The notes under the pieces are model-generated. The model saw only the letters and a list, made by a program, of their open reading frames with translations. It was not told the DNA's origin and searched no databases. A program made the translations under genes and the position numbers. 64,000 bases of DNA, from the NCBI GenBank assembly GCA_027924645.1, contig BSBN01000781.1, positions 2,728,001-2,792,000 on the forward strand, in the 5' to 3' direction. The stretch is from Cunninghamia lanceolata. Taxonomy: Eukaryota; Streptophyta; Pinopsida; Cupressales; Cupressaceae. This document shows, one piece after another, positions 23,465-35,330 of this stretch; the first letter of the stretch is position 1; each line of letters starts with the position of its first letter.

Positions 23465-25337
23465 TGATGCAAGCAAGTTGTCATTGATGTCAAAAAGGTT
23501 CATCAAGGATGTGTTTGACCAGGATGTCTTGATATTGTTTACAGGATGATGTCATTGTGTCTCAATAGGATGCCTCTTCATAGATTTGGACTTTATGGAA
23601 GTTCAAGTATTATTGATGCTCATGGTTTCATGGTCACTTTTCAGGAATGGTTGGTATGGTCTTCATATCAGGTTGTCATGGATGTTGGTATGGTCTTCAT
23701 ATCAGATGTTTCATCTTGGAATATAGTGGCTTTCATCTTCTTTCATAAAGTTGACAAGAGTTTGATGTTTGATTATGTAGGACATCAAGATCATCAAGAG
23801 TTATGAGGAGTAATGTTAGTTCATGTTTATGCTTGCATAAGGAGGTATTTCTTGATAAGATCTTCATCATGAGTTGATTGATCATCTTTTTATGTCCACA
23901 AGATTTGTTTGATCAGTTTTATCGCATAAATTGTTGATGCTAAGACATTGATGCTCACATAAGTTTGACTAGTTCACTTTATGGCCCTTCACATTTTAAC
24001 CTTGTTCTTATACCCATGACAAGGCAATTGTGGTAATGACTTCATCTCTTATGATAGATTAAAGTGATAGAGGTATTTAATGGTCAAAAGGTTCTCTTTA
24101 TCAGATTTGTCTAGATTTAGTATTTATCAAAGGAGGATTTTTGTTTAAGTGTCATGGCAAAATTCCTTATTCTACCCGTCATATGTATTTTTCTCTTTTT
24201 GTTATATTTAAGTGTTGACCTGCAATTGCAGGTCATATCACTTAAAATTCACCTACTAAAGGGGTAGTCAACATATATCATAACCGGCCCCCTTTTACCT
24301 TTCAACCTATAAAAGTGGTCTCCTCCATATGTGAAGCGGTTTACTTATTAAGTGAAATGAGCTCATGGTAAATGATTCGAGAGTCTTATTTCAAGGAATA
24401 ATGATCTTATAAGGTAATTGAAAAAGCATCAATTTGCTTTATTAATGAAAATCTTTATTCATGGAAAAGCTTCAAATTATTAGAAACTTGTTGAATATTC
24501 TTTGTCAAATGAGGAAGCTCAATTATTAAGTCATATTTATGGCTTTATTTTCAATTTTAGAAACTTTATTTTTTAACTCCCATTTTTTATAAGGAGTTTT
24601 TGTTCTTTTTAGAAGGTAGATTTTTTCTTTTTGCTTTTTCATGAAGGCAATGGATTTGAATGTGAAAACATGGAAGATTTTTTTTGAAGTGGATTGATTG
24701 TGCTGATTAATTGTTTTGAAAGAAGTTGAAGGGTTTAAATGGTTTATTGAAAGATTTTTTATTGATGGTATTTTGAAGAAATTATTTATTTGAAGATTGA
24801 AGAGATTTTTTTTAAGATGAAAGAGATTTGATTTTTATGGATGAAGAAATATGGAGGGAAGATGAAATATTGAAGTCATGAAAGGGATATTATTGAAATT
24901 TCTTTTTGCAAGGAATATGAGGAATATGAAAAGTATTTTTGCAGGTGAATTAATTTTTCTTATGAAGATGAATGTGAAAGGTGAAAGGACATTCAATTTG
25001 CATATAATAGTTTTTCGGGTGCATTAATGAAGTGAGTTTTGGGTAAGGACCAAAATGCAATGTTGAAAGCATTTTTATTGAAAAAAAATATTGATGATAT
25101 TGTGAGTTCATATTTATGTATGAATTTTCACATTTATAGATGATAATTTGTCTTTATGAGTGTACTTTATAATTCTTTACTCACATGTCCTGATTCATGT
25201 TTATACATTATCATATTTGTGCATATATGTTGATTTCTTCTTCCTTCTTTGCCTTGTAAATTAAAAGGTTAAAAAGGTTAAAAGTTTTTCACAACACTGA
25301 TTCACCCCCCCTCTCAGTGTTGTTCTAGACTCCAACA
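23465..25337 (+). repeat. 5' LTR of element G (internally deleted)
   Basis: 1873 bp. TATA box TATAAAAG at 24308-24315. Relative to the 3' LTR it lacks about 640 bp (corresponding to about 29780-30414), joining near 25140. The two LTRs otherwise match closely along their length. Confidence 0.92.
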
Positions 25338-25339
25338 AG

Positions 25340-25351
25340 TGGTATCAGAGC
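25340..25351 (+). promoter_or_regulatory. Primer-binding site of element G
   Basis: TGGTATCAGAGC, complementary to the 3' end of initiator-Met tRNA, two bases after the 5' LTR. It is intact. Confidence 0.9.
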
Positions 25352-25406
25352 CAAGTTTCCCTGTTATAGTCTAATCGGCTTGGGTAGATCTTGAGGGTGG
25401 AGTATA

Positions 25407-26942
25407 ATGGGTAAGTGCAAAAGAAATAAGAACATGAGAAATTTCTAGTCTCATTTTGATGAGAAGGTGCAATCTATATCAATTCTAGATGTTGATACAT
25501 TATCAGTTGATAGAAATGTCTCACAGGTTGAAGAGAAAGTGTTTTCAAATGTTCCCTTCTTTGATGGTTTAGACTTTCCTATTTGGTGTTTTAGGATGCA
25601 AGCATATCTATTTTCATTAGGATATGGTGTATGGATGTCTGTAGAGAATGGCTATTTTATTTCTTCTCTATCACCTAATGATACAAGTCATAAAGAGGCT
25701 CATGAATACAATGACATTGCAAAGAAGGCTATTTTATCTGGATTATCTAATCATGTTCTCTGTAAAGTGATGTATTGTGATATAGCTCAGGATATATGGA
25801 AGGAATTGAAAATAATTTATCAAGATGATGCACTTGAAGAAAAGGTCAACTTGGTGTAAGAGAAAAGTGACAATGATAGAAGACATTCACATGAAGGAGT
25901 TGAGGTCCAATCTATTTCAAAAGAAGATCACATTATAAGTGATAATGAACAAGAGTTTGAAGCTGATATAGAAGGAGAGATCATATGTGCTCTAAGTGAA
26001 CTCAGGAAAAATAAGAAGGAGAACCATAAATTAATGTTGTAGCTACAACAAGAAAGAGACTTCAAAGACAAAGCACTCTCTGATCTTGAAGAGGCAAGTA
26101 TTCAGATTACAAATTTAAGGACACAAATTGATAACTCAGACAATTTGATTATCAGTCTAAAGATAGAGGTTGAGGAAGCGAAGAGGATAGCAGATGTTTC
26201 AAAATCTGACCTTGAAGTTAGAAGGATTGAGAATCTAAAATTAGAGGGTGATATTATCAATCTGAGAAAAGAGTATGATGGTCTCAAGGCTTTATCTAAG
26301 AAGTATAAGGAGTTTGAAGAAAGCATAAGAAAGCTACATGAGATGCTGGGTAAACAGAAACATCATCTGAACACAACTAGATTTGGTTATGAAGAAGGAG
26401 AGTGTTCCAAAGCCAGAGAGACTCCCAAAAGGAAAATTGATTTAAGTCATCATGTTGCTTCCACAAAAGGTAAAAGGAAGAGTGAAGCTGAGGAGAAGAC
26501 CAAAGATGAATTTGTAAAAATACACAATCAAAGAAGAAAGTTCAAAAGAAATATTCCAGTAAGACAAGCATACATGTGAATGTATAATTATTCATTTAAT
26601 AGTTATTGTTATACGTGTAATCATTTTGGACACAAAGCAGTTGATTGCAGAAGGAATACTGATATTGTTTGTTACAAGTGCAATAATGTTGGACACATAC
26701 AAAGAAATTGTAAAGTACATAGAAGGTATGATCTTGCATGGAAGCTTAACATGAGTGCTCAAAGGTATTATCAGTCATTTGATTATGATTATATAATTTT
26801 TTATCTGTGCAACTCTTTTGGTCACAAAGCACATAGTTGCAGAAAAGCGTCACCTAATTTGATTGGTTGGAAATGGAAAGAGGCTGAAAAGGTTTGGAGG
26901 AAGAAAGAACCTGTGAAAGTGTGGAAGCAAAAACAAAGTTAG
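25407..26942 (+). pseudogene. Gag-like frame of element G, three zinc knuckles
   Basis: Read in one frame from ATG 25407 (MGKCKRNKN). It has a Gag N-terminal block (FFDGLDFPIWCFRMQAYLFS, near 25560-25620) and a long charged heptad-like region (about 26070-26350, SDLEEASIQITNLRTQID onward) that looks like a coiled coil. A basic stretch follows, then three CCHC-type knuckles: CYTCNHFGHKAVDC, CYKCNNVGHIQRNC and a degenerate LCNSFGHKAHSC (about 26608-26855). In-frame stops: 25446 TAG, 25857 TAA, about 26040 TAG, 26577 TGA, and 26940 TAG, possibly the natural end region. No frameshift was seen. The protein is expected to package element RNA. Confidence 0.85.
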
Positions 26943-28037
26943 GACAAGAAGGATCCTAAACTTGTGCATCTTGCACAAGTTACATCATTAGTTGGATAAC
27001 TGAGAGCATGAGGTAAAGGGGAGTTATTCATGTTCTATCAAGTATCCCCAAAAAGTTTCAGGAAGAAGATCATTTGATGTTTATCAATTTGATGATCTTA
27101 TTTTGTTGGTTTTGGATTCATCTTTGATAATGGTTGTGTGTGATAGTGATACAAGTGATTAGTGGTTTGTGTTGTAATATTGCAGATAAGATGTTTCAAA
27201 GAGCTCTTATCAGATATTTGCATGTGTTGGCTAAGGTGGTTGAAAATGAAAGAAGTCAATTTGTAACATTTTTCTTTGCATTTATTTTGCAAAGTGTTCT
27301 TGCAGGAAGAAGTTGATGGGCTGATTTGATTGATAAATCCTAGAGGCAACAGGTCTTGTTGATTGTAGTATGTTTCAGATTGTACTGTATATCAGATTTG
27401 ACATGGTGTTGTAAATAGTGTCATGTACGGGATCAACATAATGGTCTTCATCAACATAGTCTTTATTTCTTTGAGATTGGTCTTTGTGCAGATTATTGCA
27501 GATTGATTGTTGTCATGGAAGTCTTTGGAAAGGACTTTTCTTATGTGATCATCATATCATCATGAAAAGTTTATTTTTGCAATCACTTGTGATGTCATCA
27601 GGAATATGTAATTGTCAGCATATCAGTCTTTATCTTCATAGTAGTATTGTAACAAAAGTGGTATTATGCTTCAGGATGTAAGTTTTCAAATGTGTGTTTC
27701 ATGGTATCTTGTTGCTCTCAAGTTTGAAATGTTGTTCAAGGTGCAGATGTGCAAGGATAGAGCTTTCTAGATAAGTTTAGAACAACAATTGTGAAAGTAT
27801 TCAGATTCTTCAATTTTTTTCAGAGACTAGTGGTATCAAAGGTTTGGATAAGTGATATTTCAATTCATGGTTGGTATGAAAGATAACAATAAATGAGTAA
27901 GCATGATTTTCTATTAATAAGTGAGTAATCAATTCTTGGTTGATTGATATGAGCATCCTTTTCCAATCTTCTAATGATCTATATGAGTTATTTTTCTCAG
28001 AGGGAGTTAATTCAGTCTTTGTCATCAGATGTCAAAA
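26943..28037 (+). other. Non-coding interior of element G
   Basis: About 1.1 kb between gag and the polypurine tracts where an autonomous element would carry pol. No polymerase motif was found in any frame; only short chance frames are present. It is A/T-rich with repeated GTTGT and CATCATC words. Confidence 0.6.
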
Positions 28038-28093
28038 AGGGGGAGAGAGAAAGAATGTATCATGTAGTTTTGTCATCAATGACAAAGGGGGAG
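28038..28093 (+). promoter_or_regulatory. Two polypurine tracts of element G
   Basis: AGGGGGAG at 28038-28045 and at 28086-28093, the second just before the 3' LTR. The motif is the same as in the Sirevirus-like elements A and B. Confidence 0.85.
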
Positions 28094-28095
28094 AT

Positions 28096-30611
28096 TGATG
28101 GAAGCAGGTTGTCATTGATGTCAAAAAGGTTCATCAAGGATGTGTTTGATCAGGATGTCTTGATATTGTTTGCAGGATGATGTCATTGTGTCTCAATAGG
28201 ATGCCTCTTCATAGATTTGGACTTTATGGAAGTTCAAGTATTATTGATGCTCATGGTTTCATGATCACATTTCAGGAATAGTTGGTATGGTCTTCATATC
28301 AGGTTGTCATGGATGTCAGTATGGTCTTCATATAAGATGTTTCATCTTGGAATATAGTGGTTTTCATCTTCTTTCATAAAGTTGAAAAGAGTTTGAAGTT
28401 TGATTATGCAGGACATCAAGATCATCAAGATTGTCAGGAGTTATGAGGAGTGATGTTAGTTCATGTTTATGCTTGCATAAGGAGGTATTTCTTGATAAGA
28501 TCTTCATCATGAGTTGATTGATCATCTTTTTATGTCCACGAGATTTGTTTGATCAGTTTGATCACATAAATTGTTGATGCTAAGACATTGATGCTCACAT
28601 AAGTTTGACTAGTTCACTTTATAGCCCTTCACATTTTAACCTTGTTCTTATACCCATGACAAGGAAATTGTGGTGATGACTTCATCTCTTATGATAGATT
28701 AAAGTGATAGAGGTATTTAATGGTCAAAAGGTTCTCTTTATCAGATTTGTATAGATTTAGCATTTATCAAAGGAGGGTTTTTGTTTAAGTGTCATGGCAA
28801 AATTCCTTATTCTACCCGTCATATGTATTTTGCTCTTTTTGTTATATTTAAGTGTTGACTTGCAATTATAGGTCATATCACTTACAATTCACCTACTAAA
28901 GGGGTAGTCAACATATATCATAACCAGCCCCTTTTTACCTTTCAACCTATAAAAGTGGTCTCCTCCATATGTGAATCGGTTTACTTATTAAGTGAAATGA
29001 GCTCATGGTAAATGATTCAAGAGTCTTATTTCAAGGAATAATGATCTTATAAGGTAATTGAAAAAGCATCGATTTGCTTTATTAATGAAAAGCTTTATTC
29101 ATGGAAAAACTTCAAATTATTAGAAACTTGTTGAATATTCTTTGTCAAACGAGGAAGCCCGATTATTAAGTCATATTTATGGCTTTATTTTTAATTTTAG
29201 AAACTTTATTTTTTAAGTCCCATTTTTTATAAGGAATTTTTGTTCTTTTTAGAAGGCAGATTTTTTCTTTTTGCTTTTTCATGAAGGCAATGGAATTGAA
29301 TGTGAAAACATGGAAGATTTTTTTTGAAGTTGATTGATTGTGCAGATTAATTATTTTGAAAGAAGTTGAAGGGTTTAAATGGTTTATTGAAAGATTTTTT
29401 ATTGATGGTATTTTGAAGAAAATATTTATTTGGAGATTGAAGAGATTTTTTTAAGATGAAAGAGATTTGATTTTTATGGATGAAGAAATATGGAGAGAAG
29501 ATGAAATATTGAAGTCATGAAAGGGATATTATTGAAATTTCTTTTTGCAAGGAATATGAGGAATATGAAAAGTATTTTTGTAGGTGAATTGATTTTTCTT
29601 ATGAAGATGAATGTGAAAGGTGAAAGGACATTCAATTTTCATATAATGGTTTTTTAGGTGCATTGATGAAGTGAGTTTTGGGTAAGGACCAAAATGCAGT
29701 GTTGAAAGCATTTTTATTGAAAAAAAATACAAATGATATTGTGAGTTCATGTTTATGCAAGAATTTTCATGTTTACAGAGGTTGAATATATATAGTGTGT
29801 GAATTGAAGACATCTTTGAGATGATACAAATGATTTTTGTATGTATGAGATCATGTTTTGCAGGGGTAAATACAGAGAATGACAAGGTCATCATTTACTA
29901 GAGAGTGAAAATTGAGCTGAGAGAGTTGATGTAAGGACCATAATGCAGAATTGATAATCTCCTTGTTGCAACATATTTTTAGATTGAACCTTAAAGACAA
30001 TGATGGTGTATTAGGTGAATTGACTATGCAGAGATAATCAGGTGAATGAATTGTTAATTGATTGAACAGAGATAATGAGACTAATGTGCATATTGAATTG
30101 AGTGTAATTGAACAGAGAGAAATTCAGGGGCATTTATTGGAATAGAGAAACCCTCTGTATTAATTATATTGGTTTGATAATGGTTATTACATTTTCCAGT
30201 GAGGATTTGATGGTTAGTGAGACCTCTTTGTAGCCAATGAGGCTTGAATGGTCAATGAGACCTCTTTGTGCCAGTGAGGCATTTTGTAGAGCTAGTGAAG
30301 CTTCCTTGGTCAGTAAGACCTATTTGTAACCCGTGAGGTTTTGAAAAAGCCAATGAGGCAATTTTGAGTGGTTTTTCTACCCTAAGAGGGTTTTCCACTC
30401 CAGAAATCTCTATGTCATAATTTGTCTTTATGAGTGTACTTTATAACTCTTTACTCACATGTCCTGATTCATGTTTATACATTATCATATTTGTGCATAT
30501 ATGTTGATTTCTTCTTCCTTCTTTGCCTTGTAAATTAAAAGGTTGAAAAAGTTGAAAGTTTTTCACAACACTGATTCACCCCCCCTCTCAGTGTTGTCCT
30601 GGACTCCAACA
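28096..30611 (+). repeat. 3' LTR of element G (full length)
   Basis: 2516 bp. TATA box TATAAAAG at 28948-28955. It contains the segment about 29780-30414 missing from the 5' LTR. That segment includes a run of related phrases (GGTCAATGAGACCTC, GCCAGTGAGGC, GGTCAGTAAGACC, AGCCAATGAGGC), comparable to the GGCAGTGAGCC region of the A/B/C LTRs. Confidence 0.92.
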
Positions 30612-31180
30612 AAACCTAGCAGGAGTCCAAAGAATTTTTCTAAATGTCTTACATGACTGTCCTAAATGTATTACATGATTGTCAGCCACTAAAAAATTAG
30701 AAGTATGCATTCATACATAGAAATCTGCACAAAGAGGACTGTCTATTAAGGTTAGTACTACCTAATAGGGTCTGCTAGCCTAGTCAAACAAGCATAGGGT
30801 CTGCATATGTATAGTGGACACAAATAAAGGGTACAATGATCAAAAGGATGATAATCAACAAGTTTTAAGCCTGATGGGGACCCTATATGGGTAGTAAAGA
30901 AACTAAGGGGTGTTTTGAGAGCCTAAGGGAGTAGTTTGGAGTCCAAAAAGGATTGAATACTTGCTTGAGACACCCTCCAAGGAGTTTTCAGTCATAAAAA
31001 CATAAAAAAATATGTTCCATGAAATGTCAATATAGTTCTTACTAGTTGTTTAGAAGTAGATCTTTCAGTTTGGAGCTAGTATGGTAACTTTTGAGTTCTT
31101 TCTATTGAAAAAACTATGTATTGTAACTCAAGACAGCTATGTAATCTGATATCTTTGAGAAAAACATATAGTTTCAATCT
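30612..31180. other. Unassigned flank between elements G and F
   Basis: AT-rich DNA without coding evidence. It begins with the AAACC duplication of element G and ends where the outer end of the F LTR is tentatively placed. Confidence 0.35.
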
Positions 31181-32324
31181 TGTACAACAATTGTAAGTAC
31201 TATGTTTGAAAATCTAAACTACATTAGAATCTACTTAAATATTCAATACTCTAATGAAAATAAGATAAATGCAATAAACCAAAGTTATACCTTGTGAACC
31301 GATTTACCTCGTGTCTTCCATTGTTGCCTATCTCTTCAGTGGTCTTTCTATATATGATTGATCTCTCAGAAGTATGACTTCCTTTCTGTTTTAAGATGAC
31401 AGAGAGAATGGCTTTGTGGATGATTATGCAAAGTGAATGGTTTCTACAATGCAAAGCTAACATAATGAAGATATGATTGATATGAAGCCATTGATAGTGA
31501 TATTGATATGTAGCTAGATGAGATTATGATGCTAATGGATGCAATGACAAATGAGAGTATGATCCAAAGGCACGCTAGAATGATTTTGGCAGCATAAGTT
31601 TTCTAAAGCTTGAGATGTTGAAAATGGAGGAATGGGAGGTTCTTTTATAGGCTTGAGAAGGCCAAGATCTAAGTGTCATAATCTCAATGGTGGAGAATGA
31701 GTCATATGAGGTGTATAGTGGAGATTTGATTAGTTGGGATGAGGGAGATAAAGGTGGAGAATGTTCCTCCTATGTTTGCAAGGTGGAGAGAAAGGTGTGA
31801 GCATGAGGCCACATGTCACAATACTCTCAAGGACCAAAGAACATGGGTCAAAGGAGTCCTTTGTAGGGAGGTTGGAAGGAATCTAGGAACTATGAGACAC
31901 GTGTCTCTAAGTCTCCTTTGACTAAGATGACATTGAGGAACCAAGTTCTTGAGAATAGGGATGGTTAGAGGATAAATAGGACATGTGGGTGAGGCTAATT
32001 ATATAATTAAATATTAAAAAATTCAATTATGTGTGCAACATGATGAGGTGTAAAGTGAGGTGGAAATGATGATGTGGATTTATAGAATTAGGACTTTTGG
32101 AATGATGATTAATTAAATAATTTGGGATTATTCAATTAAGGATGATTTAGAGGGATTTGGATGATTTAATTAAATAAATTGATTTTTATTTAATTTTTGG
32201 AAGATTAAGAAGAATGTGAATCAAATGAATAAATTAGGATATTTATTTATTGATAGAGGAATAGGAATAAATAAATATGAAATATTCATTTAATTCAACT
32301 TGAGCCATTTTTAGGTGTATACAT
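31181..32324 (-). repeat. 3' LTR of element F (outer end uncertain)
   Basis: On the minus strand the LTR begins TGTATACACC at 32324, directly after a polypurine tract. A TATA box (TATAAAAG on the minus strand, about 31642-31649) lies about 675 bp in, as expected for U3. The outer end is placed at 31181 because a TTGTACA there would give inverted TGTA...TACA ends. The partner LTR is outside the window, so that boundary is a guess. Confidence 0.6.
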
Positions 32325-32338
32325 GTTGCCCCTCTTTG
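32325..32338 (-). promoter_or_regulatory. Polypurine tract of element F
   Basis: On the minus strand AAAGAGGGGCAACA, immediately followed by the LTR start TGTATACACC. It primes plus-strand synthesis and fixes the inner edge of the 3' LTR. Confidence 0.75.
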
Positions 32339-32619
32339 AGACAATGTGTTTTATCACATTGTTTCAAATAATAAAGATTTTTTGAGTATAATACATGCCC
32401 TAGTTTGCCCCTGGTACAGCTTTAATACCGCTAGGATGTCTCTTCGGGAGATTGGTTAGGTTGAACTTTGGAAAAAGGATGACGAACGATCTCACAATTA
32501 AGAAGAATTTGATGACACAATCAGTGGGTGAAAGATTTGGATGACGAAGAATGAAAAATGCTGGAAAAATATGGCACGCATGTGCAAGGTCAAACACCTC
32601 CAATTAGGGTTCACTTGGC

Positions 32620-32627
32620 TATAAATA
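32620..32627 (+). promoter_or_regulatory. TATA box of the antisense PMD gene
   Basis: TATAAATA about 105 bp upstream of ATG 32725 on the plus strand, just inside F. Spacing and context suit a separate promoter driving the antisense gene; this is inferred. Confidence 0.55.
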
Positions 32628-32724
32628 GGGATGTTGGGTCACTTCTCTATTCATTTGCACACTTGTCTTTTGAGGAGAGATTATAGGAGACCTAGTGTTT
32701 AGCAAAGCAGAGTAGTCAACGAAG

Positions 32725-35330
32725 ATGGATCAGATTTTGATAGAGAGCCACCAGTTTGAGAGGATCTGACGATTCGAGCGCCAGCAGACTATGGACCCCT
32801 AGTATGTACGCATTTATTTTTGGTCGAAGTACATTTATGATGGTCAAAAAATAGGGTCAAAGTTCATGTTTTTAAATGTGCCGCTTTAATGTTTCTGCAT
32901 TTTTGATAAGTAAATCTGCGCATATGCTCCAGTTATGTGCATATGAGCCTAGAATCGGTGCATATGTGAATTTTTTGCATTTAAAAGGTATCTCTGTGCA
33001 TTTAATTAGGGTTTATGTGCTTTTGATTTTTTAGGCGCACTTAAAGAATAGTCTTGCGCATTTGTTTTAGATCTACGCATTCAGATAGAAAATGTGTGTT
33101 TGGATAGTGTTTGGATGCATCTAATATGAAGTTGTGCATGTGTGATTAAATGACGCAAATGACTCTTGATTCTGTGCATTTGTTTAAAAATGCATAAATG
33201 AAAAGGGCTCCTGTGTATTTGATAAAAAGAATCACTTTTAATAAGAAGAGCTATGCATATGAGAAAATTAGTCAATTACTTAGCTGGTTGGGTTAAGTTG
33301 ACATCTTGATCAAGGTTGGCCAACTGATAGGTCATCTTCAAGATTGATAGAATATTAGAAGAGATGATAGGATAGGTTTGTGATAGGATAACTAAGTAAC
33401 TGGTTTGATAGATTGGATAGATATGCAGCTTAGTTGTTTTGTTAACTTGCTTTGTTATTGATTGCAGGAGATTCTGGATCATGTTCTAATGTCGCGGGAG
33501 AGATTCCCAGTTACACAACTTTCTTCGACCCTACTTGACTGATACTGATCACTTAGTCCTTTGATCAATCAGATTGCAGTTTATCTACTTTATGCCTGAG
33601 ATGCGGGTGAATCTGGGACTATTGACTGCACTTGGGGAGAGGTACCATAGTGAGATGAGCACTTTTCACCTGTCGACAGGGGAGATGGCAGTGACACTGG
33701 AGGACATGCATCGGATACTGCGTATACCGATTCAGGGAGAGCTGGTTGAGTATGAGTCACACTCAGGAGATCGATTGGTAGAGTGTTGATGGGTGTTTGA
33801 TGATGCAGAGCATGAGGGGACGGAGATCAGCTGGGCTGATATGGTGGATTATTATGAGCCCTTGCCAGCTATACTAGCAGGTTTGCTTGGGGGAGTGGTT
33901 TTTCCAGATAGGAGATCACGTGGATTCCAGGTTGGATGGGGGAGGACACTAGAGAGGATCATACAGGAGGGGACATGCTTCACTTGGGGTCCATACATAC
34001 TTGTGCACTTGTACCATGATCTGCATCAGTTTACGTATGATGGGCTGCCAATCTATCTACTAGTTTTTCACTATTACAGATTTGGGCATGGTTACACATA
34101 GCTATCACACGGTTGATAGGTATGGGAGTTAGAATACACGACAGACCCTATTCATACATGTTTCAAGGGACTCTTTCCCAGCCCAAGCTGGAGAAGCTTG
34201 AGTACTAGCATCATACATTGGATATTCTAGATGCAGTTGACTGGCGGCCATACCTAGAGTGTGAGGTGTGGGAGGAGGATGCAGTAGAGTTGCCATATTT
34301 CTTTCAGACATGATGATTGATAGGGAGGACTCCCTATATCCTAGAGCGTCACATTGTTACCTATGTGCTCTGACAGTTTGGCAGGGTCCAGGGGATGCCC
34401 CAGGGTACTGCTATATTTGCACGGACGCACAAGGACTGTCCATTGTGGGGTCTGGTGGCTTCCTATGAGACTTCAATGATAGACTTTCTATAGATTCCAT
34501 ATTAGGAGTGGGATCTATGGAGACAGATTGTGGATGCAGGCATGACTGTTGACTACGCTGCACAGTTTGCAGCGCACCCCTTCCCGAGATATTCTAGACC
34601 TGGAGAGTGGGCTCCAAGATTAGAGGATGCAGATGAGAAGGATGATGCTCCTCATCAGAGGAGGAGACAACATCGAAGTAGGAGGGGTGGCCGAGGTGGC
34701 CAGGGAGGAGGGGATGATGGTGGTGGGGGTGGTGGAGGTGGTGGAGGCCGAGGTGATGATGGAGATGATGGGGATGATAGTGGGGATGATGGTGGACAGA
34801 GGAGGGTGAGACAGAGGGTGGAGAGGGTGCCCCAGATACAGGTACAACCTCAGGTGCCTAAGATGCCCAAGTTTCCCCAGATGCAGGTACAAGGCCAAGT
34901 TGGGTAGGATGATGGAGTTATGGCAGCACTACGAGCCCAGGTGGCTCAGTTACAGGGGTAGGTTACACAACTGCAGGGGGATGTGAGGACTGCTATCTTA
35001 GAGTGGGATACTGCCATCTAGAGATACACTAGGGCAGAGACCTTATTATAGTAGGTGTAGCAAACTGCAACTCAGGATCCTCATGGACAAATAGTTATAG
35101 AGATGGTTCGAGATAGGCAGGAGATCTATTACTAGAGATCCCTATATGAGCAGGTAGTGCCCCCAGAGCAGAGGGTGAGTAGCTTCCACCTAAGCTCACA
35201 TAGCAGGTCTAGGTGTACATTAACAAAGAGCGGAGGAGTTATAGAGCCACCACCTCCTCATCCTATAGATCCTACAGGTTTTCAGCCTCAGGCCCAGTAG
35301 CTAGCACCTTCTAGAGATAGTACCACTTAG
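32725..35330 (+). pseudogene. Plant mobile domain (PMD) protein gene antisense inside F
   Basis: Probable exon 1 starts at ATG 32725 (MDQILIESHQFERI). An intron of about 660 bp ends at the acceptor TTGATTGCAG (33467). The second exon carries the plant mobile (aminotransferase-like) domain: LHNFLRPYLTDTDHLVL, STFHLSTGEMAVTLEDMH, DYYEPLPAILAGLLGG, then after a one-base frameshift near 34090 RLIGMGVRIHDRPYSYMFQG, WRPYLECEVW and RTPYILERHIVTYVL. It ends with a basic segment, a glycine/aspartate-rich linker (about 34680-34800) and a heptad-like tail ALRAQVAQLQ. It is broken by many stops; those after 34900 are all TAG. PMD proteins occur both as host silencing factors (MAIN/MAIL1) and as transposon cargo. 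Here the position inside F favours cargo. Confidence 0.75.
32890..33260. repeat. Scattered GCGCATTTG-like motif array in the PMD intron
   Basis: Variants of GTGCATATG, GCGCATATG, GTGCATTTG and GCGCATTTG recur about every 20-30 bp through the presumed intron, for example near 32918, 32936, 32960, 32996, 33055, 33175 and 33253, in different spacer contexts. It is not a clean tandem repeat. The role is unknown. Confidence 0.55.

Larger units (their letters stand above)
23465..30611 (+). mobile_element. Complete gag-only copia-type element G, TSD AAACC
   Basis: A 7147-bp element bounded by LTRs 23465-25337 and 28096-30611, both starting TGATG.AAGCA and ending CTCCAACA. It has a perfect 5-bp duplication AAACC at 23460-23464 and 30612-30616. 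The primer-binding site TGGTATCAGAGC and two AGGGGGAG polypurine motifs are intact. The 2.76-kb interior encodes only a Gag-like protein with a coiled-coil region and three zinc knuckles. No protease, integrase, RT or RNase H remnant is visible. Such gag-only elements are known as TR-GAG non-autonomous retrotransposons and would need polymerase from a relative, plausibly a Sirevirus. Confidence 0.93.

Noticed and set aside
34620..34898. A minus-strand T/S/I-rich frame and a second plus-strand frame over the glycine-rich segment.
   Set aside because: Both are alternative readings of the GGN/GAT repeats coding for the PMD linker.
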